This document shows positions 22,873-30,409 of a stretch of 42,532 nt of DNA, in pieces. The stretch comes from Bacteroidales bacterium (GTDB lineage: Bacteria; Bacteroidota; Bacteroidia; Bacteroidales; WCHB1-69), in NCBI GenBank assembly GCA_017395245.1, contig JAFPVR010000006.1, forward strand, positions 1-42,532, written 5' to 3'. Numbering within the stretch: position 1 is the stretch's first letter; each line of letters starts with the position of its first letter. The notes below the pieces were generated by a model. The model worked only from the letters and a program-made list of their open reading frames with translations. It made no database searches and was not told the origin of the DNA. The position numbers were made by a program, and so were the translations under genes.

Positions 22873-23280
22873 TTATGATTTGGCAGTAACCCGTCGCACC
22901 ACCCGCAAGCTGACCTCGTAGAGCAGGTAGAGAGGGATGGTGACGAGGATGAGGGTCATGAGGTCGGGCGGGGTGATGGCGGCGGCGGCCAGCATAATGA
23001 TGAGAAAGGCGTGCTTGCGGTACTTGGAAAGCATCTCCGCATTTACAATTCCCATTTTCCCCAAGAAAAATGCAACCACGGGTAGCTGGAAAACGACTCC
23101 CATAATAGGGAACAGAACCTGTGTGTCAATACTGTAGCTGTGGAAAATGCGGTAGCTGTGGAAAATGCGGTAGCAGGCCATGCGGCTGGTACCCAGCCGC
23201 CGCGCGAGCCAAGCCACGCTGCGCCTCTTTGCTCGCAATTCTTCCTGAATAATATGTCCAATATGAATGGATTCTGCCAT
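22873..23280 (-). CDS. Chimera: helix-turn-helix N-terminus fused to the C-terminal third of TatC
   Basis: 135 residues. Residues 1-56 match a short Bacteroidota helix-turn-helix protein (IHIGHIIQEELRAKRRSVAWLARRLG, then YRIFHSYSIDTQVLF). Residues 57-135 are the last part of TatC, the Sec-independent translocase subunit: FPIMGVVFQLPVVAFFLGKMGIV, then YRKHAFLIIMLAAAAITPPD, then IPLYLLYEVSLRVVRR. Full TatC has about 250-270 residues and six helices; only the last helices remain. The junction falls where the two sequences would have similar short words. An 18-bp tandem duplication (23135-23170) repeats YRIFHS. This looks like the scar of a deletion joining two genes, probably non-functional as TatC; an intact copy may exist elsewhere. 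Confidence 0.75.
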   Translation of the reverse strand: MAESIHIGHIIQEELRAKRRSVAWLARRLGTSRMACYRIFHSYRIFHSYSIDTQVLFPIMGVVFQLPVVAFFLGKMGIVNAEMLSKYRKHAFLIIMLAAAAITPPDLMTLILVTIPLYLLYEVSLRVVRRVTAKS

Positions 23281-23345
23281 GTTGTCTGCGGTTTTAGTGC
23301 ATCACTGATAGTCGGCATACGGGTCTTCGCCAGGACACATAAAAA

Positions 23346-23370
23346 AACGTGGACATTCCTTATCCACGTT
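23346..23370 (-). terminator. Hairpin with T-tract on the minus strand
   Basis: AACGTGGA 23346-23353 pairs with TCCACGTT 23363-23370. On the minus strand it is followed by seven T's, so it could end transcripts coming from the zeta-toxin gene. It also lies about 65 bases before the chimeric TatC gene. Confidence 0.6.
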
Positions 23371-23501
23371 TCTGAGGTCCTGAGAAAACCCGTATTGAAA
23401 GACAAGTTATATCCACGTAAAACGCAGACATTTACAACTTGCTCGTCTCAATACGTATTTTGAAATTTCTCAGGTTTCAGAAACGTTACCGAACAAATAG
23501 C

Positions 23502-23512
23502 AAACGCTATGA
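23502..23512. repeat. Direct repeat AAACGCTATGA, left copy
   Basis: This 11-bp word recurs at 24385-24395, so the two copies bracket the zeta-like gene and its small partner. It may mark a past insertion. Confidence 0.5.
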
Positions 23513-23584
23513 ATTATACTATGTTAGTTTACTTTTTTTCTATCTTTTGTTCGTTTTTGTTAATAATCTTTTCCTTTGAGTATT

Positions 23585-24196
23585 CTACTTCTCGGTTATC
23601 TGCTTCGCCCATTCAGGCAGTTGCGGAATATAATGCTTTGCGACAACTCCGTCAACAAACCGGATCAGCAGCTTTGCTTCTGCATTATCAATGGAGTTGT
23701 CATAAAGATACGCCCGATGGATTTTCTTGATGATATACCTACAGTTTAATATTGACTTTTGATATCGTGATACAACTTTGGTGATAGGCACATCATGCCC
23801 GCCTTTCATTACTCTTGCGGCAATACGTGAAGCATTTATGGTTGGCGATGAGGTGCAAACAAAGAACAGTCGCACAAAAAAACCAGCATCAACGGCTCTT
23901 TCGATGTAGTCGATTTTGTCATCCGCAGACATAACCGTTTCAAAAATGAGGCTTTTTCTTTCAACCAGACATCTCTCTCTCCACTCTTCACAATATTGAA
24001 CCGACTTTATGACAGCCTCTCTTGAATTCCAACCCCCAAAACGTTCTTGTGCCACAATGTCAGGATTAATGTACACACAATCCTCCATCCATTCATGATG
24101 CAGGATTTCGCTGGTTACAGAAGTTTTGCCAGAACCATTCGGTCCGGCTACTACTATCAATATGGGTTTCTTGTTCTGGCTATTCATTGCCGACAT
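23585..24196 (-). CDS. Zeta-toxin-like P-loop kinase
   Basis: 203 residues with Walker A VVAGPNGSGKTSVTSEIL at residues 15-32, then CVYINPDIVAQERFGGW, where zeta toxins have the INPD substrate-binding segment. FETVMSADDKIDYIERAVDAGFFVRLFFV and the RIAARVMKGGHDVP arginine loop match the COG4185/zeta family. Zeta toxins phosphorylate UDP-N-acetylglucosamine and block wall synthesis; some COG4185 relatives have other or unknown targets, so the reaction is inferred. Its first 13 bases overlap the small gene at 24184-24366, a typical toxin-antitoxin arrangement. The module is flanked by an 11-bp direct repeat (AAACGCTATGA). Confidence 0.85.
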   Translation of the reverse strand: MSAMNSQNKKPILIVVAGPNGSGKTSVTSEILHHEWMEDCVYINPDIVAQERFGGWNSREAVIKSVQYCEEWRERCLVERKSLIFETVMSADDKIDYIERAVDAGFFVRLFFVCTSSPTINASRIAARVMKGGHDVPITKVVSRYQKSILNCRYIIKKIHRAYLYDNSIDNAEAKLLIRFVDGVVAKHYIPQLPEWAKQITEK

Positions 24197-24366
24197 CCAT
24201 ATTTCTGGTAATACATCTCATTGATTTCCATAAAATACCTTTTTTCGGCTTCTTCGTTGGACCGTCTGGCTTCTTTCGCAACCTCGCACATGATGTATGC
24301 CAACATCTCATCTGTTGGCTCTTCTTCATTAGTTAGCCGGTAACTGTTGATCTCTTTTTCTGACAT
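24184..24366 (-). CDS. Small acidic partner of the zeta-like toxin (putative antitoxin)
   Basis: 60 residues, mostly helical and acidic (TNEEEPTDEMLAYIMCEVAKEARRSNEEAEKRYFMEINEMY spans residues about 12-52). It ends 13 bases inside the zeta-like gene, so the two are translationally coupled. Size, charge and overlap fit an antitoxin; the sequence itself has no DNA-binding motif I recognise. A similar small gene often precedes COG4185 kinases in Bacteroidota. Function inferred from context. Confidence 0.65.
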   Translation of the reverse strand: MSEKEINSYRLTNEEEPTDEMLAYIMCEVAKEARRSNEEAEKRYFMEINEMYYQKYGCRQ

Positions 24367-24384
24367 ATCCCTTAGTTTTGTCGT

Positions 24385-24395
24385 AAACGCTATGA
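24385..24395. repeat. Direct repeat AAACGCTATGA, right copy
   Basis: Second copy of the 11-bp word at 23502; it lies 19 bases upstream of the small antitoxin gene. Confidence 0.5.
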
Positions 24396-24441
24396 TTTGT
24401 AAATGATGTATGATTATTAGTCAAGGAACTTTAATTCAGTG

Positions 24442-24718
24442 TTATAGGCCATACTTCGCACGCATTTGTTCAAAGCCTGCGTTTCCGTCAATATAAGTGG
24501 CTTCTCCGGACTCCATTCGCCGCAGCCCCTCTACCAATCGCTTTCATTTCCTCTGCCGTGTGGGCGATGGGGGATTCGCTGCGTGATACGTCAGAAGTAA
24601 TGTCCTCCACTATATTGTCAACATACTGCTGTAACCACTCCCCAAACGATTCCTGAGTGAATGTCGGGCGCAGCCGTTTCAAGGCTTTGTCATCTACTGT
24701 TATGGTGTATGTACACAT
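24442..24718 (-). pseudogene. Frameshifted antitoxin-like gene
   Basis: The gene starts MCTYTITVDDKALKRLRPTF, with a TFTQESFGEWLQQYVDNIVEDI helix and an AHTAEEMK segment, like small Bacteroidota antitoxins. After AEEMKAIGRG the open frame goes into unrelated residues and stops at 24488. One extra G in a GGGG run shifts the frame: in the other frame the sequence continues LRRMESGEATYIDGNAGFEQMRAKYGL to a stop at 24442, exactly the ending expected for this family. It is therefore a broken gene, or a sequencing error in a homopolymer. No partner toxin of the usual RelE type is adjacent. Its -7 box (24748-24755) is intact. Confidence 0.7.
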
Positions 24719-24747
24719 CGTTTCTTGTCTTTCATTTTTTCAAACCG

Positions 24748-24755
24748 CAAAAATA
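24748..24755 (-). promoter_or_regulatory. -7 box (TATTTTTG) of the frameshifted antitoxin gene
   Basis: An exact TAnnTTTG on the minus strand, 30 bases before the start at 24718. Confidence 0.6.
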
Positions 24756-24770
24756 CGAAAAATCCCGTTC

Positions 24771-25682
24771 CTATTCAAAATCAATAATCCTCAACTCCTC
24801 TTTCGCCCGAATCGACGGGATGTGGTTGAAGTGCCACCATTCGGAAACGCAGGTGATAAATCCACTCTCGGTCATCACGCGGCGCAAGAGCTTGCGGTTT
24901 TCCAATTCCTCTTTGGTAATCAATCCGTTGGCAACAAGCTCATCCTCGTGGTCAATGCGCGCCTCGGATCCGAAATAGTCGTGCTTCGAGCCCATCGGCA
25001 GAGGCGTGCCTGTGCTGTCCATGATGGTGATATCCACCGCCGCACCATAATTGTGCATTCCCCTGCCCTTGGCCGGATTGGCCACAAACGACACATTGGG
25101 CGTGCCCTTCACCGACTCCCACATCTCGCGCTGCACGCACAGCGGACGCGCGGCGTCGTAAATCAGCAACGATAGATCAGGATTTATCGCTTTCAGCCGC
25201 TGCTGCGCCTTGACGAGTTTTTCCGCCATGGCGGGTATGGCAAAGGCATGGTGGATTTCAGGGTAGAGGACGTGCCCGAGGAAGTTGTCAGGGGTGGCAT
25301 AGACCAACTCCACCCCAATGGTGGAATCGACCTCAGCGATGTCCACCAGCCCGAAATCGAGGAGTTTTTGCTCCATTTCGGTATATTTCGGGGACTCAGG
25401 TTGCAGAACTTCGGTAAGGATAGTGTCTGCCGTTGCAAATGGAGACGCTTGCCTTTCTGACGCGGTGTGACAGGAGGCACAACATAGTAGCGATACGATC
25501 ACCAAGCCCCACACTGCAGCTTCTACCCTATATGATACGCCCCACACCGCGCTCTGCGCATGCAGAGTTACTTGCGCTTCGCACACCCCACACTGCAGAT
25601 TCGCCTTGTGTGTGGTTACTTGCACTGCGTGCGTTTTGCCTCTTCGAGGCTGCTTAAAGAAGAGGTTTTTAAAGATATTCAT
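24771..25682 (-). CDS. VanX-type D-Ala-D-Ala dipeptidase lipoprotein with a repeat-derived N-terminus
   Basis: 303 residues as read from 25682. The enzyme part (residues about 90-303) belongs to peptidase M15D. VELVYATPDNFLG and LLIYDAARPLCVQREMW are followed by the zinc and catalytic segments GRGMHNYGAAVDITIMD (His and Asp) and EWWHFNH (Glu base and His). Such enzymes cut D-Ala-D-Ala or peptidoglycan-derived dipeptides. A lipoprotein signal ends in LLCCASC near residue 70. Residues 1-58 are encoded by the multi-hairpin repeat found upstream of two other genes, so the original start was probably displaced. A GTG near 25500 could begin a shorter signal peptide; the true start is uncertain. Confidence 0.8.
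   Translation of the reverse strand: MNIFKNLFFKQPRRGKTHAVQVTTHKANLQCGVCEAQVTLHAQSAVWGVSYRVEAAVWGLVIVSLLCCASCHTASERQASPFATADTILTEVLQPESPKYTEMEQKLLDFGLVDIAEVDSTIGVELVYATPDNFLGHVLYPEIHHAFAIPAMAEKLVKAQQRLKAINPDLSLLIYDAARPLCVQREMWESVKGTPNVSFVANPAKGRGMHNYGAAVDITIMDSTGTPLPMGSKHDYFGSEARIDHEDELVANGLITKEELENRKLLRRVMTESGFITCVSEWWHFNHIPSIRAKEELRIIDFE
25507..25668 (-). repeat. Multi-hairpin repeat, copy A, overlapping the 5' end of the VanX-type gene
   Basis: One full unit (about 25588-25660) has three short stems: CCCCACAC with its distal partner, GCAC-TGC-GTGC, and GCCTC-TTC-GAGGC. Two partial units (from 25507 and from 25540) continue toward the gene. It is oriented as at 38791 and 39580, upstream of a minus-strand gene, but here it is read through as coding sequence. 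Confidence 0.85.
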
Positions 25683-25716
25683 GTCTCAACGTCTCAAAGC
25701 CCAAGTCTCAATCCAC

Positions 25717-25822
25717 CATTCACCAATCACTATTCACCAATCACCAATCACCAATCACTATTCACCAATCACCAATCACTATTCACCAATCACCATTCAC
25801 TATTCACCAATCACCATTCACA
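25717..25822. repeat. ACCAATCACTATTC word repeat between the VanX-type gene and GH29
   Basis: About a dozen 7-mer words (CACCAAT, CACTATT, CACCATT) in tandem fill the gap up to the stop of the GH29 gene. They are the complement-type relatives of the repeat upstream of rfbC. Confidence 0.85.
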
Positions 25823-25824
25823 AA

Positions 25825-27237
25825 CTACAACACCACCACCACGGCATCCTTCGCCTTCTGACGGACGCTATTCGGCAAAGTAATGACATATTCGTCGCCT
25901 TTTTTACTGACCGTCGCCTTTTCGGAGGAGCCGAGGATGGCGGCCTTGCCAGTCTTCACCGGTTTCTCGGTGCCTTTGAAGGTGTAGGTGGCGGGAACAG
26001 CCTCGTTTTCAGGGATTAACAGCAGGGCGTAACGCTGTCCCTCCTTGCTTTGGGTGAAACGCACCTGACCGCAACAGTAGGGCAGGCAGGGACGGGTGTT
26101 GTAGATAGCTTTCCCGTTGACAACCAACCACTTGCCCATATCCTGCAAACGTTCGACAGCGGTTTGCGGCAGCGTGCCCTCTGGCGACGGACCCACATTC
26201 AGCAAGAAGTTGCCGCCCTTGGCCACGATGTCAATCAGCAGGTGGATTAACTTGTTGGTGGATTTGTAGTTATCGGTGGCCACGTATGACCAGGAATCGC
26301 CCATCGACATGCAGGTTTCCCACGGGTAAGGCAAGAGCGTGTCGGGAACCTGCTGTTCGGGAGTGCGGTAGTTTTCGTACTTGCCGTGCACGCTGCGATC
26401 GACAATGATGAGGTCGGGGTTGTTGGCACGCACGTCCTTGGCCACCCTCTCCATGTCGATGTCCTGGATCCAACCCTGGCAACCGAGCCATTCGCGGGTC
26501 TCCTCGTCCACGCTCCATTCGGGGCGCACCCAGCCGCCGTCAAGCCACAGAATGTCGATATCGCCGTAGTTGTTGGCCAACTCATGCAGTTGCCTGCGAG
26601 TGAAGTCACAGTATTTTTCCCAACGCTCGGGATGCTTGGTCGGGTCGTAGTTCACATTGCGATCGGGAGTGGCCCACTCGGGTGCCCAGTAATCGGGACA
26701 ATGCCAGTCGGGCTTCGAAAAGTAGAGGCCCGTCCAGAGTCCCTCATTGCGAAAAGCTTTCACGAGCGCGCCCGTCACATCGGCCTTAGGATTTTGCGAG
26801 AACGGACAGTCCTTGCCGGTGATGGCATAGTCGGTCTCCCGGGTGTCGTACATGCAAAAACCGTCGTGGTGTTTGGTGGTGAACACGAAGTATTTCATCC
26901 CGCAGTCTTTGGCCAGTTTCGCCCAAGACGCGGGGTCAAACTGCGTTGGATTGAATGTCCTGTTCAGCGCCTGATAGCGGGCTTTATAGTCCGTATAGGG
27001 CTCGCCATTCCTATCAATCCACGGCTCGTTGCAGATGGACCAAGACTCCACCACGCCCCATTGCGCGTAAATGCCCCAGTGCATCATCAATCCGAACTTC
27101 AAATCCTGCCACTGATCGATGCGGTTCAGAATGACTGGATCGATCTCAAATTCTTGTTCGCTCTGTGCATATAGGGTTGAAAATGAGCAAATTGTCAATA
27201 ACAACAACGGGATAAGGAGTGATTTTTTGAATGCCAT
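25825..27237 (-). CDS. Alpha-L-fucosidase, glycoside hydrolase family 29
   Basis: 470 residues with a signal peptide (MAFKKSLLIPLLLLTICSFSTLYAQ, shown here in parts: residues 1-24), so periplasmic or surface-exposed. GH29 landmarks are LKFGLMMHWGIYAQWGV, FDPASWAKLAKDCGMKYFVF, TTKHHDGFCMYDT, GLYFSKPDWH, the nucleophile Asp in DIDILWLDGGWVRPEW, and later NLLLNVGPSPEGTL-like NFLLNVGPSPEGTLP. It releases L-fucose from glycans such as mucin or plant glycans. The C-terminus is a short sandwich ending in a run of valines. No linked SusC/D or fucose genes are seen. Confidence 0.95.
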   Translation of the reverse strand: MAFKKSLLIPLLLLTICSFSTLYAQSEQEFEIDPVILNRIDQWQDLKFGLMMHWGIYAQWGVVESWSICNEPWIDRNGEPYTDYKARYQALNRTFNPTQFDPASWAKLAKDCGMKYFVFTTKHHDGFCMYDTRETDYAITGKDCPFSQNPKADVTGALVKAFRNEGLWTGLYFSKPDWHCPDYWAPEWATPDRNVNYDPTKHPERWEKYCDFTRRQLHELANNYGDIDILWLDGGWVRPEWSVDEETREWLGCQGWIQDIDMERVAKDVRANNPDLIIVDRSVHGKYENYRTPEQQVPDTLLPYPWETCMSMGDSWSYVATDNYKSTNKLIHLLIDIVAKGGNFLLNVGPSPEGTLPQTAVERLQDMGKWLVVNGKAIYNTRPCLPYCCGQVRFTQSKEGQRYALLLIPENEAVPATYTFKGTEKPVKTGKAAILGSSEKATVSKKGDEYVITLPNSVRQKAKDAVVVVL

Positions 27238-27275
27238 AATATCGTTTATTTATAATGATCCAAAGATGATGTTTA

Positions 27276-27303
27276 GTAGAGACGCAAAATTTTGCGTCTC
27301 TAC
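27276..27303. repeat. 28-bp perfect palindrome, copy 3, supplying the dxs stop codon
   Basis: Identical to the copy at 6946. The TAG stop of the minus-strand dxs gene (plus strand 27300-27302) lies inside it. The GH29 start follows 39 bases further on. Confidence 0.95.
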
Positions 27304-29198
27304 AAGCCCCACGCCTCGCGTATCTTCTTCTCAATCGCCTCTTCGTCAAACCCAACTTCGCGATACAAATTCGGGATGTCGCCGTGCGAGATGAAACGGT
27401 CGGGGAGGGCGATGTGGAGCAGACGGTTGGAACATTTGTGATTTTCCAAAAATTCCGCCATCTCGGAGAACAGTCCGCCCTTTTCGGTGCCGTCCTCCAC
27501 GGTAATCCAAACCGGATATTTCGTCGCAAAATCCATCATCGTGCTTTCATCCAAAGGTTTAAGGAATCGCACGTCGTAATGTGCCGCACGGACACCCTCC
27601 ATGTCCAACCGCTGTAGCACATTCTCTACAGCGTTGCCCAACGGTCCGAGCGTCAGCAACAACACCTTTTCGCCTTCACGGAGCATTTCCCCCTTGCCGA
27701 TGGGCAATGCCTTCGGTTCGTTGTGCCAGTCGATGAGGACGCCGCGGCCGCGCGGGTAACGAATTACGAACGGAAGTCCCTGATTCTTTGCGTTTTGGTA
27801 AGCCGTCAACATCAGATTGCGCAGCTCATGCTCGTTGCGCGGGGAAGCGATAATGAGGTCCGGAACGCTGCGCAGGAACGCCAAATCGAAGGCTCCCTGG
27901 TGCGTCGCGCCATCCTCGCCCACCAGTCCGGCACGGTCAATGCAGAAGATGACGGGCAGCTTCTGCAACGCCACGTCATGGATTACCTGGTCGTAGCCGC
28001 GCTGCAAAAACGAGGAGTAGATGTTGCAAAACGGGATATAACTTTCAGCAGCCAAACCCGCTGCAAAAGTCATGGCGTGCTGCTCCGCAATCCCCACGTC
28101 AAACACACGCTCAGGAAATTCTTTATCCATAATGGTCAACGAGCAACCCGTAGCCATGGCCGGCGTGATACCGACTACTTTCTCATCCTCACGGGCGAAC
28201 TCCAAAATGGTATTACCGAAAACATCCTGATATTTAGGCGGTTGCGGTTTTTCCTCGGCATGGATAATCTCGCCCGTCTCAGGGTCGAACTTGCCGGGAG
28301 CATGATATTGGGTCTGATTTTGCTCCGCCGCCTCCAAGCCTTTGCCCTTGACGGTAAGCACATGGAACAGTTTGAGGCCGGGCAGCCGCTTGAGATCCTG
28401 CAACGTTTTCACGAGATAGACCACATCATGGCCGTCAGAGGGACCAAAATAGCGGTAACCAAGGCTTTGGAACCAGTTACTTCCGCCCAGAAGCCATCCT
28501 TTCAGGGAGTTGCCCATCTTGCTGAAGAAATTGGTGGCGCGGTTGGGGTGGTTGGTCCTGAAGGTGAATGCGTTCCACACCTTATTTTTAATCCGGTTGT
28601 AGGCCGGCGACGCAGTGATGGATATAAGGTATTTGCTCAGCGAACCAGTGCTCTGGTCTATAGAAATCTTGTTGTCGTTGAGAATCACCAGCATGTTGAC
28701 ATCGCGGTAAGGGGCCTGGTTCATGGCTTCGAAGGCCATGCCACCACCAATGGCACCGTCACCAATGACCGCGATATGGTTGCGATGCGTATCTCCCGCC
28801 ATCTTCGCGGCCACAGCCATACCGAGCACGGCGGAAATCGACGTTGAAGAGTGACCGGTGCCGAATGCGTCGAACTCGCTCTCTTCGCGGCGCGGGAATC
28901 CGCTGATGCCACCGTAGCAGCGATTTGTGCTGAACAGCTCCTTACGGCCCGTCAGAATCTTGTGACAGTAGGCCTGATGCCCCACGTCCCAAATCAGTCG
29001 GTCATCCGGTGTGTCGAAAACATAGTGGATGGCCACCGTCAGCTCCACCACACCGAGACTGGAACCTAGATGCCCGGGATGCTGCGCCGTCTGCTCGATG
29101 ATAAACTGACGCAACTCGTCGCACAGCTGCGGCAACGACTTGACCGGCAGCTTACGCAAGTCCTCAACCGAATGGATATGAGATAACAAATCGTCCAT
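27300..29198 (-). CDS. dxs: 1-deoxy-D-xylulose-5-phosphate synthase
   Basis: 632 residues, full length. This thiamine-diphosphate enzyme joins pyruvate and glyceraldehyde-3-phosphate, the first step of the MEP isoprenoid pathway. Landmarks are HPGHLGSSLGVVELTVAIHYVFDTP, VGHQAYCHKILTGR, GTGHSSTSISAVLGMAVA, the ThDP motif GDGAIGGGMAFEAMN, DNKISIDQSTG, VGIAEQHAMTFAAGLA and DRAGLVGEDGATHQGAFDL. The C-terminus ends Ala-Trp-Gly-Leu, with the stop codon inside the 28-bp palindrome. The start ATG overlaps the stop of the glycosyltransferase gene by one to three bases (TAATG), so the two are coupled. Confidence 0.97.
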   Translation of the reverse strand: MDDLLSHIHSVEDLRKLPVKSLPQLCDELRQFIIEQTAQHPGHLGSSLGVVELTVAIHYVFDTPDDRLIWDVGHQAYCHKILTGRKELFSTNRCYGGISGFPRREESEFDAFGTGHSSTSISAVLGMAVAAKMAGDTHRNHIAVIGDGAIGGGMAFEAMNQAPYRDVNMLVILNDNKISIDQSTGSLSKYLISITASPAYNRIKNKVWNAFTFRTNHPNRATNFFSKMGNSLKGWLLGGSNWFQSLGYRYFGPSDGHDVVYLVKTLQDLKRLPGLKLFHVLTVKGKGLEAAEQNQTQYHAPGKFDPETGEIIHAEEKPQPPKYQDVFGNTILEFAREDEKVVGITPAMATGCSLTIMDKEFPERVFDVGIAEQHAMTFAAGLAAESYIPFCNIYSSFLQRGYDQVIHDVALQKLPVIFCIDRAGLVGEDGATHQGAFDLAFLRSVPDLIIASPRNEHELRNLMLTAYQNAKNQGLPFVIRYPRGRGVLIDWHNEPKALPIGKGEMLREGEKVLLLTLGPLGNAVENVLQRLDMEGVRAAHYDVRFLKPLDESTMMDFATKYPVWITVEDGTEKGGLFSEMAEFLENHKCSNRLLHIALPDRFISHGDIPNLYREVGFDEEAIEKKIREAWGL

Positions 29199-30409
29199 TA
29201 TTTTCCGGATACTTGTTCGTAGAAGTCTTTGATTTGCTGCGCAATAACGGTGTTGTTATGATGCATTGAGATATAATGCTGCGCGTTTTCGCTGATAATG
29301 GTGCAGAGGTCGGGCATGGCCACGCATTTGTTGACAATGGCAACGAACTCCTCGGGCGTGTTGGCGATGAAAAGGTGTTTTCCGTCCTGCACGTCAAGGC
29401 CCTCCGCACCGATGGCGGTGGTGATGACAACGCGACCCAAAGCCATGGCCTCCACAATCTTGATGCGGATACCGCTGCCGGAGAGCAAAGGCACCACCAT
29501 AATGTCGTAGTCCATCATAAATTCGTTGGCGTTGGGCACGGAACCCACCACTATGACATTCGAGTCGTGACGGTTGCGGATACGCTCGGGGATGTCGTGA
29601 CCCGCCAGCGTGAATGTCAAATCGGGATGCGCAACCAGAATCTCAGGCCACACCTCGTCCAAAAACCACTCGATGCCCTCCACATTCGGCGACCAGTTCA
29701 TGCTGCCGAGATGGAACAGTTCCGGCCGGTCAGTGGCAATGTAGTCGTCATCCTCCATGTCATAGTCATCAACATTGATACCGAAAGGAATCACAACACC
29801 CGGCACATTCGGCGCAGTATTGTGAAAATATTGGTAGTCAGGCTCAGAAATCGACATGTAGCCGTCAACCTCGCGTAGAATTTTTCGCTCCACGCGCTTG
29901 AGCTGGTGCGCGTTAACGCGATAGGCCAGCTTCTTAAACGGGTTGTGCTCATTCTCAGAGAGCCGCTCCCAAATCAGATGCTCGATATTATGCAAACGCA
30001 GGAGAATTTTCGCCTTCGAAAGCTTGCGAAACAGCGGAATATACGGCGCCATGTAGATGGATTCAACATGGATAATGTCAAAATCCTCGTTTTTGAACAC
30101 TTCCGTCAGCTTGGCGACCATATTTTTGTGATAAAACCGGCTAATTTGATAGGAATTTCCGGTAAAGAGGGTTTTCAACGCCTCAATTTTGTGCGGAGTG
30201 GTGTCAATATAGACCGACTCGAAGCGTGTTTTCTTCAGATAGTCCTTGGAATACGCCGTCACCACAAACGGATGCTTCGGCGTGGCCACAGCCAGCACCT
30301 TCACCTCCATCCCGCTGTCCAACAGGCACTGCGTGATGTTGTGAATGGCGATGCAGCCGCCGTCGATGGCGGGCAAGGGGGTCTTATGACACAGTTGTAG
30401 TATTTTCAT
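29198..30409 (-). CDS. Glycosyltransferase, GT4-like
   Basis: 403 residues with the GT-B layout of retaining glycosyltransferases. The N-terminal Rossmann half begins MKILQLCHKTPLPAIDGGCIAI, the loop with which such enzymes hold the acceptor. The C-terminal donor half contains FHLGSMNWSPNVEGIEWFLDEVW, VVGSVPNANEFMMDYDIMVVPLLSGSGIRIKIVEAMALG (stretches around residues 235-340), where the Glu of the IKIVEAMALGRVVITT motif contacts the nucleotide sugar. It probably adds a sugar to a surface glycan or lipid. The gene overlaps lptF/G by 26 bases and dxs by a few. The sugar and acceptor are not predictable. Confidence 0.9.
   Translation of the reverse strand: MKILQLCHKTPLPAIDGGCIAIHNITQCLLDSGMEVKVLAVATPKHPFVVTAYSKDYLKKTRFESVYIDTTPHKIEALKTLFTGNSYQISRFYHKNMVAKLTEVFKNEDFDIIHVESIYMAPYIPLFRKLSKAKILLRLHNIEHLIWERLSENEHNPFKKLAYRVNAHQLKRVERKILREVDGYMSISEPDYQYFHNTAPNVPGVVIPFGINVDDYDMEDDDYIATDRPELFHLGSMNWSPNVEGIEWFLDEVWPEILVAHPDLTFTLAGHDIPERIRNRHDSNVIVVGSVPNANEFMMDYDIMVVPLLSGSGIRIKIVEAMALGRVVITTAIGAEGLDVQDGKHLFIANTPEEFVAIVNKCVAMPDLCTIISENAQHYISMHHNNTVIAQQIKDFYEQVSGK

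Noticed and set aside
23509-23730. Plus-strand open frame with a hydrophobic start antisense to the zeta-like gene
   Set aside because: It has no promoter box or homology I recognise, and it overlaps the conserved end of the zeta-like protein on the other strand.
25717-25822. Repeat block as a CRISPR array
   Set aside because: The units are 7 bases with no spacers of constant length and no cas genes nearby.
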